This document shows positions 49,136 to 59,789 of a stretch of DNA of 64,000 nucleotides, piece by piece (within the stretch, counting starts at the first letter, position 1; each line of letters opens with the position of its first letter). The position numbers and the translations under genes were made by a program. Below the pieces are notes generated by a model that was not told where the DNA came from, searched no databases, and saw nothing but the letters and a program-made list of their open reading frames with translations. This DNA comes from Typhlomys cinereus (taxonomy: Eukaryota > Chordata > Mammalia > Rodentia > Platacanthomyidae): the NCBI GenBank assembly GCA_023101885.1, contig JALPQD010000241.1, positions 744,001 to 808,000 of the forward strand, read 5' to 3'.

Positions 49136-49674
49136 AAGTTCTACATTCTACTTCCTTAGGACAAGATACCTATGGTAAGAGTTGAATCCAGTAATATCAA
49201 CAATATTTAAGTTCCAGCCATCCTATGTTTTCTGCTTCTCCCTCTTCCTCTACTTTTACCTTTATTTTTAAAGATGATAGAATCAACAGGAAAGATCAAG
49301 AATGATTAAATATAAACTGTAGAAAAAAAGCACAATGCAGAAAACCAACTGTGGTTCCGTTGACAATGTGCCCCTTAATGACCAGACATAAAAATTATAT
49401 GGACGAACTGTGTACTTATGGTTTTCATATCTTTCCTTCCACCTGGATGTGTTGATGTACTTCCGAAAGGTACTTTAGGTAGTGCTGAGGTATGCTGTAG
49501 GATAGGAGAAAAACTGGGGTTTTGGACCTTGGCAGTAACATTAAGCATAAAATGGGAATTTACTCTCTCTGAACGGTTGCCTTGTCTGTAACATGAGACT
49601 CTCACTACTTTTCTTCTGAAGTTTTAATAAATAGAAGTAAACTTCATGGAATAAAACCTCAGGCATATCCTCTC
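49136..49674. other. Unassigned sequence
   Basis: No gene or repeat recognised. A 76-codon minus-strand frame (49375-49605) has no known domain. Confidence 0.35.
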
Positions 49675-49860
49675 CTGCCTGGGTCCAGCTTTGGTTACCC
49701 CCGCAACCCCTGAAAGGCCCACATTATCTTTAAAGAACCACTCATGGGCTCCAGGCTTCCCTTCTACTGCCTATGTCCAGCTTCCACTGCTGTCCCACTG
49801 AAAGGCCTGTGGGAACTCCCCCAAAGCCTCTGTCTCACACCTAACCTCACCCAACCCCCT
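49675..49860 (+). repeat. Two imperfect 92-bp tandem units, C-rich
   Basis: CTGCCT.TGTCCAGCTT at 49675 and 49767, each followed about 35 bases later by CTGAAAGGCC. The stretch is C-rich and lies about 100 bp before an L1 ORF2 fragment, so it may be a relict of L1 5' UTR monomers. Confidence 0.5.
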
Positions 49861-50372
49861 CACTGTCTAACTTGAACCTTCAACCAGGTGCACCCCACCC
49901 CTGATAAACATTAACATATACTCCAAGAATTTAATAGAGGTCACAGAAACCAGAAGCTGTAGACCATAAGACAAGAGAGGAAGATAAAAGAAATACAAAT
50001 GGGAAAAGAAGAAGTCAAGATACACCTATTGGCAGATGGCATGGTTATATATCTGGGATACCCTAAAAACTCCATCAGGAAATTACTGAAACTAATAACA
50101 AGTTCAGTATAGTGGAAGGTTAAAAATTAATCTTCAAAAATCAGTCACTTCTTTATACACCAAGGATGAAGTGAAAAGTCCCGAGAGAAACAATTCCATT
50201 TACCATAGCCCCTAAAAAATTGAAATATGTTGGCATACATCTCTCCAAGAATGTGAAAGACAAGTACAATGAAAACTTTAAAACCCCAAAGAAAGAAATT
50301 TCAGAGGACATCAGAAGTTTGAAAGATTTCCCATGCTCCGTATCAGTAGAATTAATATCATAAAAATGATCA

Positions 50373-50745
50373 TCTTTTTTCTTTTCCTTTCTTTTCTTTT
50401 CTTATTCTTTTCTTTTCTTTCTTTTATCTTTTGAAGCTTCACATCTCTCTGAGAGACTTATGAGGATTAATACTGACAGGGAAATAAAGGAAGACATTTT
50501 CCTCGATGGTATGTCCATGATCTAGGATGCTTGCTAGAGCATGAATCAGGTCAGGAATAAGTAATCACAGACTAGATGAAGCACAGTGGGCTGTACAAGC
50601 AAAATTATTTGAAAATAAGGAGTCAGGAAGTGGAGATTAAGGATTGTAAGGGGAAAATGATGGGAGATGGGATTTGGGACTTAGAGTTTAAAATATTATA
50701 AAATCATTATATCCATGTATACATTAAAAAATAAAGAAAAAAACC
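50373..50745. mobile_element. Unidentified insertion in L1-III
   Basis: L1-III is co-linear with L1-IV up to ATAAAAATGATCATC and resumes with CCTAGAGTCAATGTAATACC. The 370 bp between are not L1 ORF2. They start with a TTTTC/TTTCT-rich stretch and end with AAAAAATAAAGAAAAAAACC. Either end could be a retroposon tail; no clear target duplication was found. Confidence 0.6.
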
Positions 50746-50797
50746 ACAATCCTAGAGTCAATGTAATACCAATGAAAACTCCAAGGCATTTCTTCAC

Positions 50798-51141
50798 AGA
50801 AATTGAGAAAAAATTACTGGAGCATCCTTTAATGTGGATGTCAAACTTTCCTCTGGGTCTTCCTCTCTGATGAGGTATAAGGACTCAGTGGCATTGCCTA
50901 GAGCTCTTTTTTGTGTTCCCCTTTAGTATAGGAACACTATTGTGACTCCAGCAATGGGGGGGGGAGCACTGGGAGAAAGGGAGGGAGGGGGAAAAAGGAA
51001 AGGAAAAAGGGGAGAGGGAACAAGGGGATCCAGGGAGGGGTGGAGATAGGGAGGGGAATGGGGTACTTATCAACTTTGTATGAGTGGAAGAAATAAATAA
51101 AAAAAAAAGATTTTCTGACAAAAAAAAAGAAATTGAGAAAA
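50798..51141 (+). mobile_element. Short L1 3' end with inverted 5' part (twin priming), nested in L1-III
   Basis: Insert at 50812-51127 with the 14-bp duplication AGAAATTGAGAAAA on both sides (50798-50811, 51128-51141). The right part (from about 50925) is the L1 3' UTR end in plus orientation, with the G-rich tract and AAATAAATAAAAAAAA tail. The left part (50814-50924) is the reverse complement of sequence matching 58733-58840 of L1-IV (AATGCCACTG.GTCCTTATA and AAGGGGAACA when reversed). Confidence 0.85.
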
Positions 51142-52801
51142 CAATCTCAAAATTCATATGGAAGCATAAAAGGCCCAGGATAACAAAAACAATGCTGAGT
51201 AATAAAAACTCTATTTAAGGTATCACCATACCAGACCTTAATCTATACTACAAATTGATAGGAATAAAGACAGCATGGTACTGGCTCCAAATCTGACACA
51301 TAGATCAATAGGCAAGAATTGAAGAACCAGACCTAAGTTCATATACCTTCAGACAACTTATCTTAGACATAGGTGCCCAGAAATATCTGTTGGACAAAGG
51401 ACAGCATCTTTAACAAATGATGCTGGCAAAACTGGATATCTACATGCAGTAGAATGAAACTGGACCCTTAACTGTCACTCTGCATGAAAATAAACTCCAA
51501 ATGGATCAAAGACCTTAATATTAGACCAGAGATTATAAAAATCCTAGAAGAAAGAGTATGGATTTCCCCTCCAACTGATTGGCCGAGGTCAACATTTTCT
51601 AAACAGGACCCCAATTGCACAAGAAATAAGACCAACACTCCACAAATATAATGTCATGAAATTGAAGTGTTTCTGTTCAGCAAAAGATATTGCTAACCAA
51701 GCAGAAAGACAACTCACCGATTGGGAGAAAAATCTTCATTAACTACACATCTGATGGAAAACTAATAACCACGGTATAACAGAGGACTCAAAAAAATTAA
51801 ACACCAAGGAGATAAACAACCCAACTAACTATAAAAGTGGGTCTTAGAATTTAAAAGAAACTTTTCCCAGAATGAAATTAAACTTTCTAACAAAAATGTC
51901 TTAAAAATGTCCCACTACCTTAATCATTAGGGAAATGCAAATCGAAACTACTCTGAAATATCTTTTCACCCAAGTCAGAATGGCTAAAATCCAAAACAGA
52001 TACTGCAAAAATTGCTGTAGAGGATGGGAGGAGAAGGGAGCCCTCATACAATGCTGGTGAGAATGCAAACTTGAATTACTGAAGATCAGCATAGCGATTC
52101 CTGCAAAAGGTAAAATTGAAATGCCATATGACACAGCTCTACCACTCCTGGGAATATTCTCAAAAGAATGTTCCATCTTACTATAGATGTATAGATGTAT
52201 AGATACATGTACATCTATGTTCATTGCAGCTCTATTCACACTTGCAAAGTCATGAAATTAATGTAAATGCCCAACTGTACATAAATGGACAATGAAAATG
52301 TGGTACACATATACACAATGGACTATTCAACTATGAAGAAAAATGAATTAATGTAATTTTCTGGTAAATGGATGCAACTAGAAGAAACTATATGGAGCAA
52401 AGTATCCCAGACACAGAAATAAATAAGTCACATGTTCTCCCTTATAAGTGGAACCTAGTACTAAGGTATCAAAAGTATACATTCAAGGGGGTATTTTAAT
52501 AATATTCTCTATAACTGCATAGGGAAAAAACTGAGGGAGAAAAGGGAAAGGGGGACCGAAGAAACTGGAGACAAAGGAACACAAGTAAATAGATTATTAT
52601 AGTTACTGTGGAAGAAAAGCCCATAAAGGAAGGGAAGTAAGGTGAGAGATCTTAATAAGGGGAAGAGGAGGGAAAAAAAGAGACAAGTGGCTGAGGGAAA
52701 ACAGAGAAATCATGGACCCAAATAAGTAGTGAACTCTGCAAACCACTGCAACTCCAGGAAGAAGAATCTATGGGAGCAGCAGAGGTGTGTAAATAAAACC
52801 C

Positions 52802-53199
52802 GCCGACGCGCCCATCGTCCCCTTTCGTCACCCCCCCCCCCCCCCCCGCTCCGCCGGTCGGGACGCGTACGCGAGATCCAGCCAGGCTCTCACCGCGGGC
52901 TCTAGGACCCCAGGTCAGCCCACAGGGACCCGGCTCCGACTCCCGCCATCCAGCGCGGGGGCGAGTGACGAGGAAGACCTCCCCCTGCGCCCGGGCCCCG
53001 CCCCAGCTGCCCTCGGGTTAAATAGCTCCACGCCTACGCGCCCATCATCCCTTTTCACCCCACCCCGCTCCTCAGGTCGGGACACGCGTGCGGTCCACCG
53101 GGCCTCACCCCACGCCCTAGGTGAGTCCCCGTTCAGGCGGGCCAGGACCCCAGGCCAAATAATTCAGTTTAGTGAAATTGAGAGATCTTAAGAGTTAAA
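52802..53199 (+). promoter_or_regulatory. L1-IV 5' UTR, GC-rich monomers
   Basis: One full and one partial unit repeat with a period of about 229 bp (ACGCGCCCATCGTCCC at 52806, ACGCGCCCATCATCCC at 53035; GGTCGGGACGCG at 52856 and GGTCGGGACACGCG near 53083). CpG-rich and CpG-bearing units are still present, which suggests a recent insertion. A C17 run lies at 52831-52847. CTAG|GTGAGT at 53117-53126 is a strong 5' splice-site match 74 bases before ORF1. By analogy with rodent L1s the monomers should act as an RNA polymerase II promoter. Confidence 0.75.
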
Positions 53200-54270
53200 A
53201 TGACAATGCCAAAGTCAAAGTGCAAATCCATGAGAAGAAACACTCAAGTAAACAAATTTCCCACTGAAGAAATTAATCCCATAATGTTAGATTCCAGCAA
53301 GAACAAACCCGCGGAAAAAGGCCAAGAAAGCCTGACCCAGGATAACGACTTTCAAAATATGATCATTACCATGTTCAATACTATGAAAGAGGAAATCCGG
53401 GAGAAATTACATAATCGAATCAATCGCTTTGAAGAGGAACACAACAGACATCTGGAGGAGTTGAGAAAAACAGTGCAAGAAACAAAAAGTGGCATAGAGC
53501 AGTTAAAACAAACTCAAGCAGAGTTTAAAACTGAGCTAAAAGACAAGTTATCTTCAACCCAGAACGCCACAGAGAGTCTTATCAACAGAACTAATGAAGC
53601 AGAAAACAGAATTTCAGACCTTGAAGATAAAGTGGGAGTACTAACCAGCTCAATGGAAGAGGTTGTTAAAGCCAAAAAGATACTTGAGAGAAATATCCAA
53701 GAGATATGGGACACCCTGAAGAAGCCTAACATGTGTATTCATGGAATACCGGAGCAAGAATCTCAAAATACCACCCCTGAGGAAATTTTTCAAACGATCA
53801 TCAAGGAAAACTTTCCTCATCTAAAAAAAGAGAGGCCCATTCATATACAAGAGGCATTCCGCACCCCAAACAGATACGACCAAAATAGAAGCACACCGCG
53901 GCAAATAATAGTTAAAACACTCCACATTCAAGATAAAGAACTGGTGCTGAGAGCTTCAAGGGAGAAAAAACAAGTCACTTTTAAAGGCAAACCTATTAAA
54001 ATAACAAATGACTTCTCAGTCGAAACAGTAAAAGCAAGAAGAGCTTGGAGAGACATACTTCAAGTATTGAATGAGCAAAAATGTCAACCCAGGCTGATTT
54101 ACCCTGCAAAACTATCAGTCATGATCGAGGGAGAAAGAAAAATTTTCCAGCACAAAGACAACTTTAAGGGATACATGGCCACCAAACCAGGCTTTCAAAA
54201 ACTGCTAGAAATGATACTCAAGCGTGAAGAAAAAAACAGGCATATCCAGGAGAACAGAAGGCAAATATAA
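53200..54270 (+). CDS. L1-IV ORF1 protein, intact
   Basis: 356 codons with no stop, close to the usual length of rodent L1 ORF1 proteins. Such proteins bind L1 RNA as trimers and act as nucleic-acid chaperones in the cytoplasmic ribonucleoprotein. Residues about 50-165 are heptad-like and charged (EEELHN.. to NRTNEAENRISDLEDKVGVL), the expected coiled coil. An RRM-like region follows from about residue 174 (KKPNMCIHGIPEQESQ), and the C-terminal domain starts near 254 (REKKQVTFKGKPIKITNDFS) and ends near 345. Two ATGs lie close together (53200 and 53206); the second is the one conserved in L1-II and may be the real start. The stop is about 50 bases before ORF2. Not host-derived; whether it is expressed is unknown. 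Confidence 0.93.
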   Translation: MTMPKSKCKSMRRNTQVNKFPTEEINPIMLDSSKNKPAEKGQESLTQDNDFQNMIITMFNTMKEEIREKLHNRINRFEEEHNRHLEELRKTVQETKSGIEQLKQTQAEFKTELKDKLSSTQNATESLINRTNEAENRISDLEDKVGVLTSSMEEVVKAKKILERNIQEIWDTLKKPNMCIHGIPEQESQNTTPEEIFQTIIKENFPHLKKERPIHIQEAFRTPNRYDQNRSTPRQIIVKTLHIQDKELVLRASREKKQVTFKGKPIKITNDFSVETVKARRAWRDILQVLNEQKCQPRLIYPAKLSVMIEGERKIFQHKDNFKGYMATKPGFQKLLEMILKREEKNRHIQENRRQI

Positions 54271-54320
54271 CACCATTAAAAGCGAAGCAATATACTTATA
54301 AAAGCTATTAAACATAATAA

Positions 54321-57300
54321 ATGTCTGGAATTAACAATAGTTTCTCCATTATAACACTAAATGTTAATGGACTTAATTCACCGATCAAGAGACACAGATT
54401 ACAAACTTGGATTAAAAATCACAATCCATCAATCTGTTGCCTGCAGGAAACCCATCTCACCACAAAAGATAGGCACGCTCTAAAAATAAAAGGCTGGTCA
54501 ACAATTCTACAAGCAAATGGAAGCAGAAAACAGGCAGGGGTAGCCATTATGCTATCAGACAAAGTGGATTTCAAACCAAAAAAATTATAAGAGACACGGA
54601 TGGATACTACATTTTAGTCACAGGTACAATTCACCAGGAAGATTTCACAATACTGAACATATATGCACCCAATACGGGCCCCTCCACATTCATTAAGAAA
54701 ACCCTACAGCGTCTAAAGCATGAAATCAACCCCCAAACGATAATTCTTGGGGACTTCAACACCGCCCTCTCTACATGGGATAGATCAACAGGTCAAAAGC
54801 TTAACAGAGACACTTTGGAACTGAATCAAACCCTGAAAGAAATGGACCTCACAGATCTCTATCAAACTTTTCACCCATGCACCAAAGAATACACATTTTT
54901 CTCAGCAGCACACGGAACTTTCTCCAAAATAGATCACATACTGGGCCACAAAATGAATCTACACATATACAAGAAAGTTGAAATTCTAACCTGTGCCCTA
55001 TCAGACCACCACGGCCTAAAGCTGGACATCCACACCACATCAAACAAGAGAAAATACACTAACTCCTGGAAACTTAACACTATGATGCTGAATGAGAACT
55101 GGATTCAGGAAGAAATTAAAAAGGAAATTCAAGATTTCCTGAAAGTGAATGATAACGAAAATACAACTTACCAAAATCTCTGGGACACAATGAAAGCTGT
55201 TCTAAGAGGTAAGTTCATAGCTCTTAATGCCCACGTCAAAAAAATGGAAACATCAGAAATAAACAACTTAACAATGCAGCTTAAAGCTTTAGAGAAACTA
55301 GAGCAATCTGATCCCAAAAGCAGTAGAAGCGAAGAGATTAGCAAAATAAGGGGAGAAATATCTGAAATCGAGACTAAGAAAATGATAGAAAAAATCAACC
55401 AATCAAAAAGCTGGTTCTTTGAAAAAATCAACAAGATTGATACACCCCTAGCTAAACTAACCAAAAGCAAGAGAGAAAAAACCCAAATTAACAAAATTAG
55501 AAATGAACATGGAGTTATCACTACTGATACCCAAGAAATCCAGAGAATTATAACATCATATTTCAAAAACTTATACTCTGTGAAGTTTGACAACACAAAA
55601 GAGATGGATGAATTTCTAAGTAAACACAACTTACCTAAATTGAATCAGGAAGTTGTGAATTATTTAAATAGTCCTATAACATATAAGGAAATTGAGGAAG
55701 TAATCTCGAATCTTCCCACCAAAAAATGTCCTGGACCAGATGGATTCAGCACAGAGTTCTACCAGACATTTAAGGAGTTAATAACACCAATACTCCTTAA
55801 ACTGTTCCATCAAATAGCAAAGGAAGGAACACTACCAAATTCCTTCTATGAAGCTACTATCGTTTTAATCCCAAAACCTAATAAAGATTCACTTAAAAAG
55901 AAAACTATAGGCCGATCTCCCTGATGAACACAGACGCAAAGATTCTCAACAAAGTCTTAGCAAATCGGATTCAAAAACATATTAAAAAGATCATTCATGG
56001 GGACCAAGTAGGCTTCATCCCCGGCACACAAGGTTGGTTCAACATACGCAAATCAATAAATGTAATTCATCATGTAAACCAGTCCAAAGTCCAAGACCAC
56101 ATGATACTCTCGATAGATGCAGAAAAAGCTTTTGCAAGATCCAACAGCCTTTTATGATCAAAACGCTAGAGACAGTAGGAATGGAAGGAATCTTTATCAA
56201 TATAATAAAAGCTGTATACAACAAGCCCACAGCAAGGATTATGCTCAATGGGGAACAATTGGAAGCATTCCCACTTCGATCAGGAACTAGACAAGGCTGT
56301 CCACTCTCACCACTTCTATTCAATATTGTACTTGAAGTCTTAGCTGAAGCCATAAGACAAGAAAGGGACATAAGAGGGATTCACATCGGCAAGGAAGAAG
56401 TCAAGCTATCCCTATTTGCAGATGACATGATCTTATACCTGAGTGATCCCAAAACCTCCACCAGGAAGCTCCTGGAACTAATTGAGAAGTTCAGCAGGGT
56501 GGCAGGATACAAAATAAATGTGCAAAAATCAGAGGCCTTCCTATATGCCCAGAATGAAGAAGTGAAAAAGCCTTGAGAGAAACAATACCATTTACTATAG
56601 CCCCTAAAAAAATGAAATACCTTGGTATAAACCTAACTAAGGAGGTAAAAGACCTTTACAATGAAAACTTTAAAACCCTAAAGAAAGAAATTGCAGAAGA
56701 CACCAGAAGGTGGAAAGACCTCCCTTGTTCCTGGATTGGCAGAATCAACATTGTAAAAATGACCATCCTACCAAAGGCAATATACAGATTCAATGCTATA
56801 CCAATCAAAATCCCAAAGCAATTCTTCAAAGAAGTTGACCAAATAATCTCAAAGTTCATATGGAGACACAAAAGACCCAGGACAGCAAAAACAATCCTGA
56901 GTAACAAAAACACAGCTGGAGGTATTACCATACCAAACCTAAGTCTATACTACAAATCCATAGTTATAAAGACAGCCTGGTACTGGCTCCAAAATAGACA
57001 CACAGATCAATGGATAAGGATTGAAGACCCAGATATAAGCCCACAAAGTTACAGCCATTTGGTCTTTGACAAAGGGGCCCAAAGAATCCAATGGAAAAAG
57101 AACAGCATCTTCAACAAATGGTGCTGGCAAAACTGGATCTCCACATGCAGAAGATTAAAGCTGGACCCGTACTTGTCACCATGTACAAGACTTAATTCCA
57201 AATGGATCAAGGACCTTGATATCAGGCCAGAGACTTTAAAAACCATAGTCGAAAGGATAGGGAACTCCCTCGAGCTGATTGGGCTAGGCCAACACTTCCT

Positions 57301-58093
57301 AAACAGACATCCAATGGCACAGTCACTGCTACCAACTCTCAACAGTTGGGATCTTGTGAAATTAAAGAGCTTCTGTTCAGATAAAGAGATTGTCACACGA
57401 GCTCAAAGGCAACCCACAGAATGGGAGAAAATCTTCACTAACCACATATCTGACAGAGCTCTACTGTCCAGAGTGCACAAAGAACTTAGAAAATTAAACT
57501 CCAAGGAAAACACTGGCCCAATTAAAAAATGTGCCCTGGAACTTCAAAGAAACTTTACCAGGGATGAAATTAAAATGTCTAACAATTATCTTAAAAAATG
57601 CTCCACTTCCTTCACCATCAGGGAAATGCAAATCAAAACTTCCCTGAGATATCATCTCACCCCGGTCAGGATGGCAAAAATCCACAATACAAACAACGAC
57701 AAATGCTGGAGAGGATGTGGAGAGAGGGGAACTCTCCTACATTGTTGGTGGGAATGCAGGCTCATACAGCCACTCTGGCGAGCCGTCTGGAGATTCTTAA
57801 AGAAATTGAAGATTGAAATGCCATATGACCCTGCTATCCCACTTTTGGGAATAACCCCCCAAACAGCAGAGGTTCGCCTCGATAGCACAAGCTCGACCAT
57901 GGTCATAGCAGCACTGTTTACAATAGCAAAGTCATGGAATCAACCTAAATGTCCAACAGTTGACGAGTGGATAAGGAAACTGTGGTACATCTATACAATG
58001 GAGTACTACTCAGCCATCAAAAATGATGAATTACTGGAATTTGCTGGAAAATGGATGTCATTAGAAAGAATTATATTAAGTGAATTATATTAA
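54321..58093 (+). pseudogene. L1-IV ORF2 (endonuclease-reverse transcriptase), broken by four one-base deletions
   Basis: ORF2 proteins nick target DNA and copy L1 RNA. The five open pieces are 54321-54590, about 54590-55924, about 55924-56157, about 56140-56576 and 56573-58093. The first carries the endonuclease start (SIITLNVNGLNSPIKRHRL, CCLQETHL). The second has [30 protein letters not shown] and the first half of the reverse transcriptase ([15 protein letters not shown]). The FADD catalytic motif is at 56414-56425. The last piece carries the C-terminal C-X3-C-X7-H-X4-C zinc-knuckle (57704-57757). Breaks: 54578-54584 (A run), 55895-55899 (A5, six in L1-II), about 56134 (GCAAG for GACAAG), and 56565-56569 (A5). 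No in-frame stop was seen inside the pieces. As read, the copy cannot move by itself. Confidence 0.9.
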
Positions 58094-58980
58094 GGGATGG
58101 ATGGGGAGAGTTTTAAGAATTATATTAAGCGCAGAAATTTAAGCGCCGTATGTACTCCCTAATAGGTGGCTCCTAGTACCAAACTCACCCAGCCCACATT
58201 GAGACACTCAAAAGTAAACCTATGAAACACAGTAATTGCAAGGATTATGAACAAGAGAGATGGGTTAGGAGGGCCACACCAGAAACAAGGAGAGAGGAGA
58301 CCATGTTACAGCAGTGAAAATAGGCCTCCATCAAGGTCTGCAAGGGGTGACATACAGTGCCCAGCAGAATGGAGTGAAGGGAATTGCAGGAGCAGCAAAA
58401 CTGCAAAAGAAAATCAACAAACCACAATCCAGAACTTCAGAGACTATATCAATCACATAGAACTAGGACAGCCTATTCTCTCCCCATCCTGGAGCTCAGG
58501 GACATTTGCGGAAGAGGGGGCGGTAAGATTGTAAGAGCAAAAGGAGGGGAGGAGCAACGATTTGCAAGATTCTCAACAATAGTTGGGGCCAAAGCAATCG
58601 TAATGGGACTTTGCATGCCCTGCGCAATGTCCAGCGCACTGTTGCCCTCATAAAGTCTAGCATCTGTTAAGGGCACCGAGACCCCTGGAGGCAAGGGATT
58701 GACAGCCATAGTAGTGATCTTATGCTTAAGGGGAACAAGAGAAAGGGCTTATGGAAATGCCACTGGGTCCTTATATGTCATCGGAGAGGAGGACCCAGTG
58801 GAGAGTTAGGCGTATACAATAAAGGACTCTCTGGGAATTGGGGGGGAGGCACTGGGGGAAGGGGAGGGGGAGGAGGGGGGAGGGAGGGAACTGGTAAAAA
58901 ATTTTAAAATGTATAATTAAATTTTTAATAAAAAAAATAAATAAAAAAAATATTATCATTGCTAAAAAAAAATAAAAAAA
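58094..58980 (+). repeat. L1-IV 3' UTR and tail
   Basis: Contains a 24-base patch (58095-58118) absent from L1-II but identical to 59681-59704, a segment at about 58622-58850 absent from L1-II, a G-rich tract (58839-58890), and a composite tail of A/T-rich blocks with TATTATCATTGCT between two A runs. Confidence 0.85.
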
Positions 58981-58991
58981 AAATAAAACCC

Positions 58992-59786
58992 ATGAGAAAG
59001 CATTTACTCTCTGAATAGGTGCTATCACCTCAATATCTATGCAAATAACAGTAAAAGGGAAATAAATGGACAGGAACAGATAATCCTAGTAATATCTATA
59101 ATAATTGATAACACTATCTAAACATTCCTCTTTTTAATCCTTAGTTAAGAGAAGCCTCAATGCTCAACCAAGTCGCACCCTATTACAATGGAAGACTGCT
59201 GTGGCAGAGGACCACATCAGTCCAGAGTACAGAATATTAACCTGGAATACTTAGCTTAGCCCTCAAAATCTCATCCTATACTCTGGTTCAGGGACCCTCG
59301 GGGAAGAGGGGGCAGTAAGATTTTAAGAGCCCAAAGGTAGGATTAGACATTCCTGACCAACACCCTCCAGCCAAAACAGGGTTACCATACCAAGAAGGTC
59401 TCTGTGATGAGAATTTCTACCACCATTATCTACACAATGGTGGACTTATCAACATTTCCTCAAGGACTAAGTAGGATCTTAGAAGAAACAACTGTTCTCA
59501 GGCAGTGTCTGAGGGGCAGGTGCAAGTGGAAGGTAGAGGAACCTCCTCATTAATGACTTTGCCCACTGTAGAGCCACATAAAGTTCAACAGAAATATGAC
59601 TATCCTATCAACACAAGCACCCTAAAGGGAGTCCTGTGATACACACAAGCAGAGGGACAAGAGGAGGGTAGGATCCAGCAGGATGGATGGGGAGAGTTTT
59701 AAGAAGAGGGAAGTAGGAGGGGAAAACTATCAGGGCAAAGACATTAATCCAGTTCATTTGTGAATAAATAGGTTGTTAAAAAATAC
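58992..59786 (+). repeat. Remainder of L1-III 3' UTR
   Basis: Resumes after the L1-IV target duplication. GGGACCCTCGGGGAAGAGGG followed by GGCAGTAAGATTTTAAGAGC corresponds to the L1-IV 3' UTR at 58499-58540, so this is L1 3' UTR of the older element. Ends near GTGAATAAATAGGTTGTTAA. Confidence 0.7.
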
Positions 59787-59789
59787 CTC

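Larger units (their letters stand above)
49950..52790 (+). mobile_element. Old L1 (L1-III), 5'-truncated or internally deleted, host of three insertions
   Basis: Begins inside the reverse-transcriptase region (GAAGAAGTCAAGATACACCT and GGCAGATGGCATGGTTATAT at 50010-50050 is the decayed FADD motif area) and follows L1-IV to the ORF2 end near 52420. It then continues as 3' UTR up to 52790. Interrupted at about 50373-50745 (unidentified), 50812-51127 (L1 fragment) and 52802-58980 (L1-IV). Full of stops and indels. Confidence 0.85.
52791..58991 (+). mobile_element. Young full-length L1 (L1-IV) with 11-bp target duplication
   Basis: Occupies 52802-58980, flanked by AAATAAAACCC at 52791-52801 and 58981-58991. 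Contains monomeric 5' UTR, intact ORF1, frame-broken ORF2, 3' UTR with G-rich tract and A-rich tail. It lies in the 3' UTR of L1-III, which resumes at 58992. It is the least decayed element in the window. Confidence 0.93.

Noticed and set aside
48832..49137. 101-codon frame with a long C/V tail
   Set aside because: B1 remnant joined to the TG/CG array; not coding.
55168..55629. 153-codon minus-strand frame, and similar minus-strand frames within the L1s at 35.3, 36.0, 56.0 and 57.0 kb
   Set aside because: Complement of L1 ORF2 with A-rich codons; hydrophobic antisense by-products, the same in both L1 copies.
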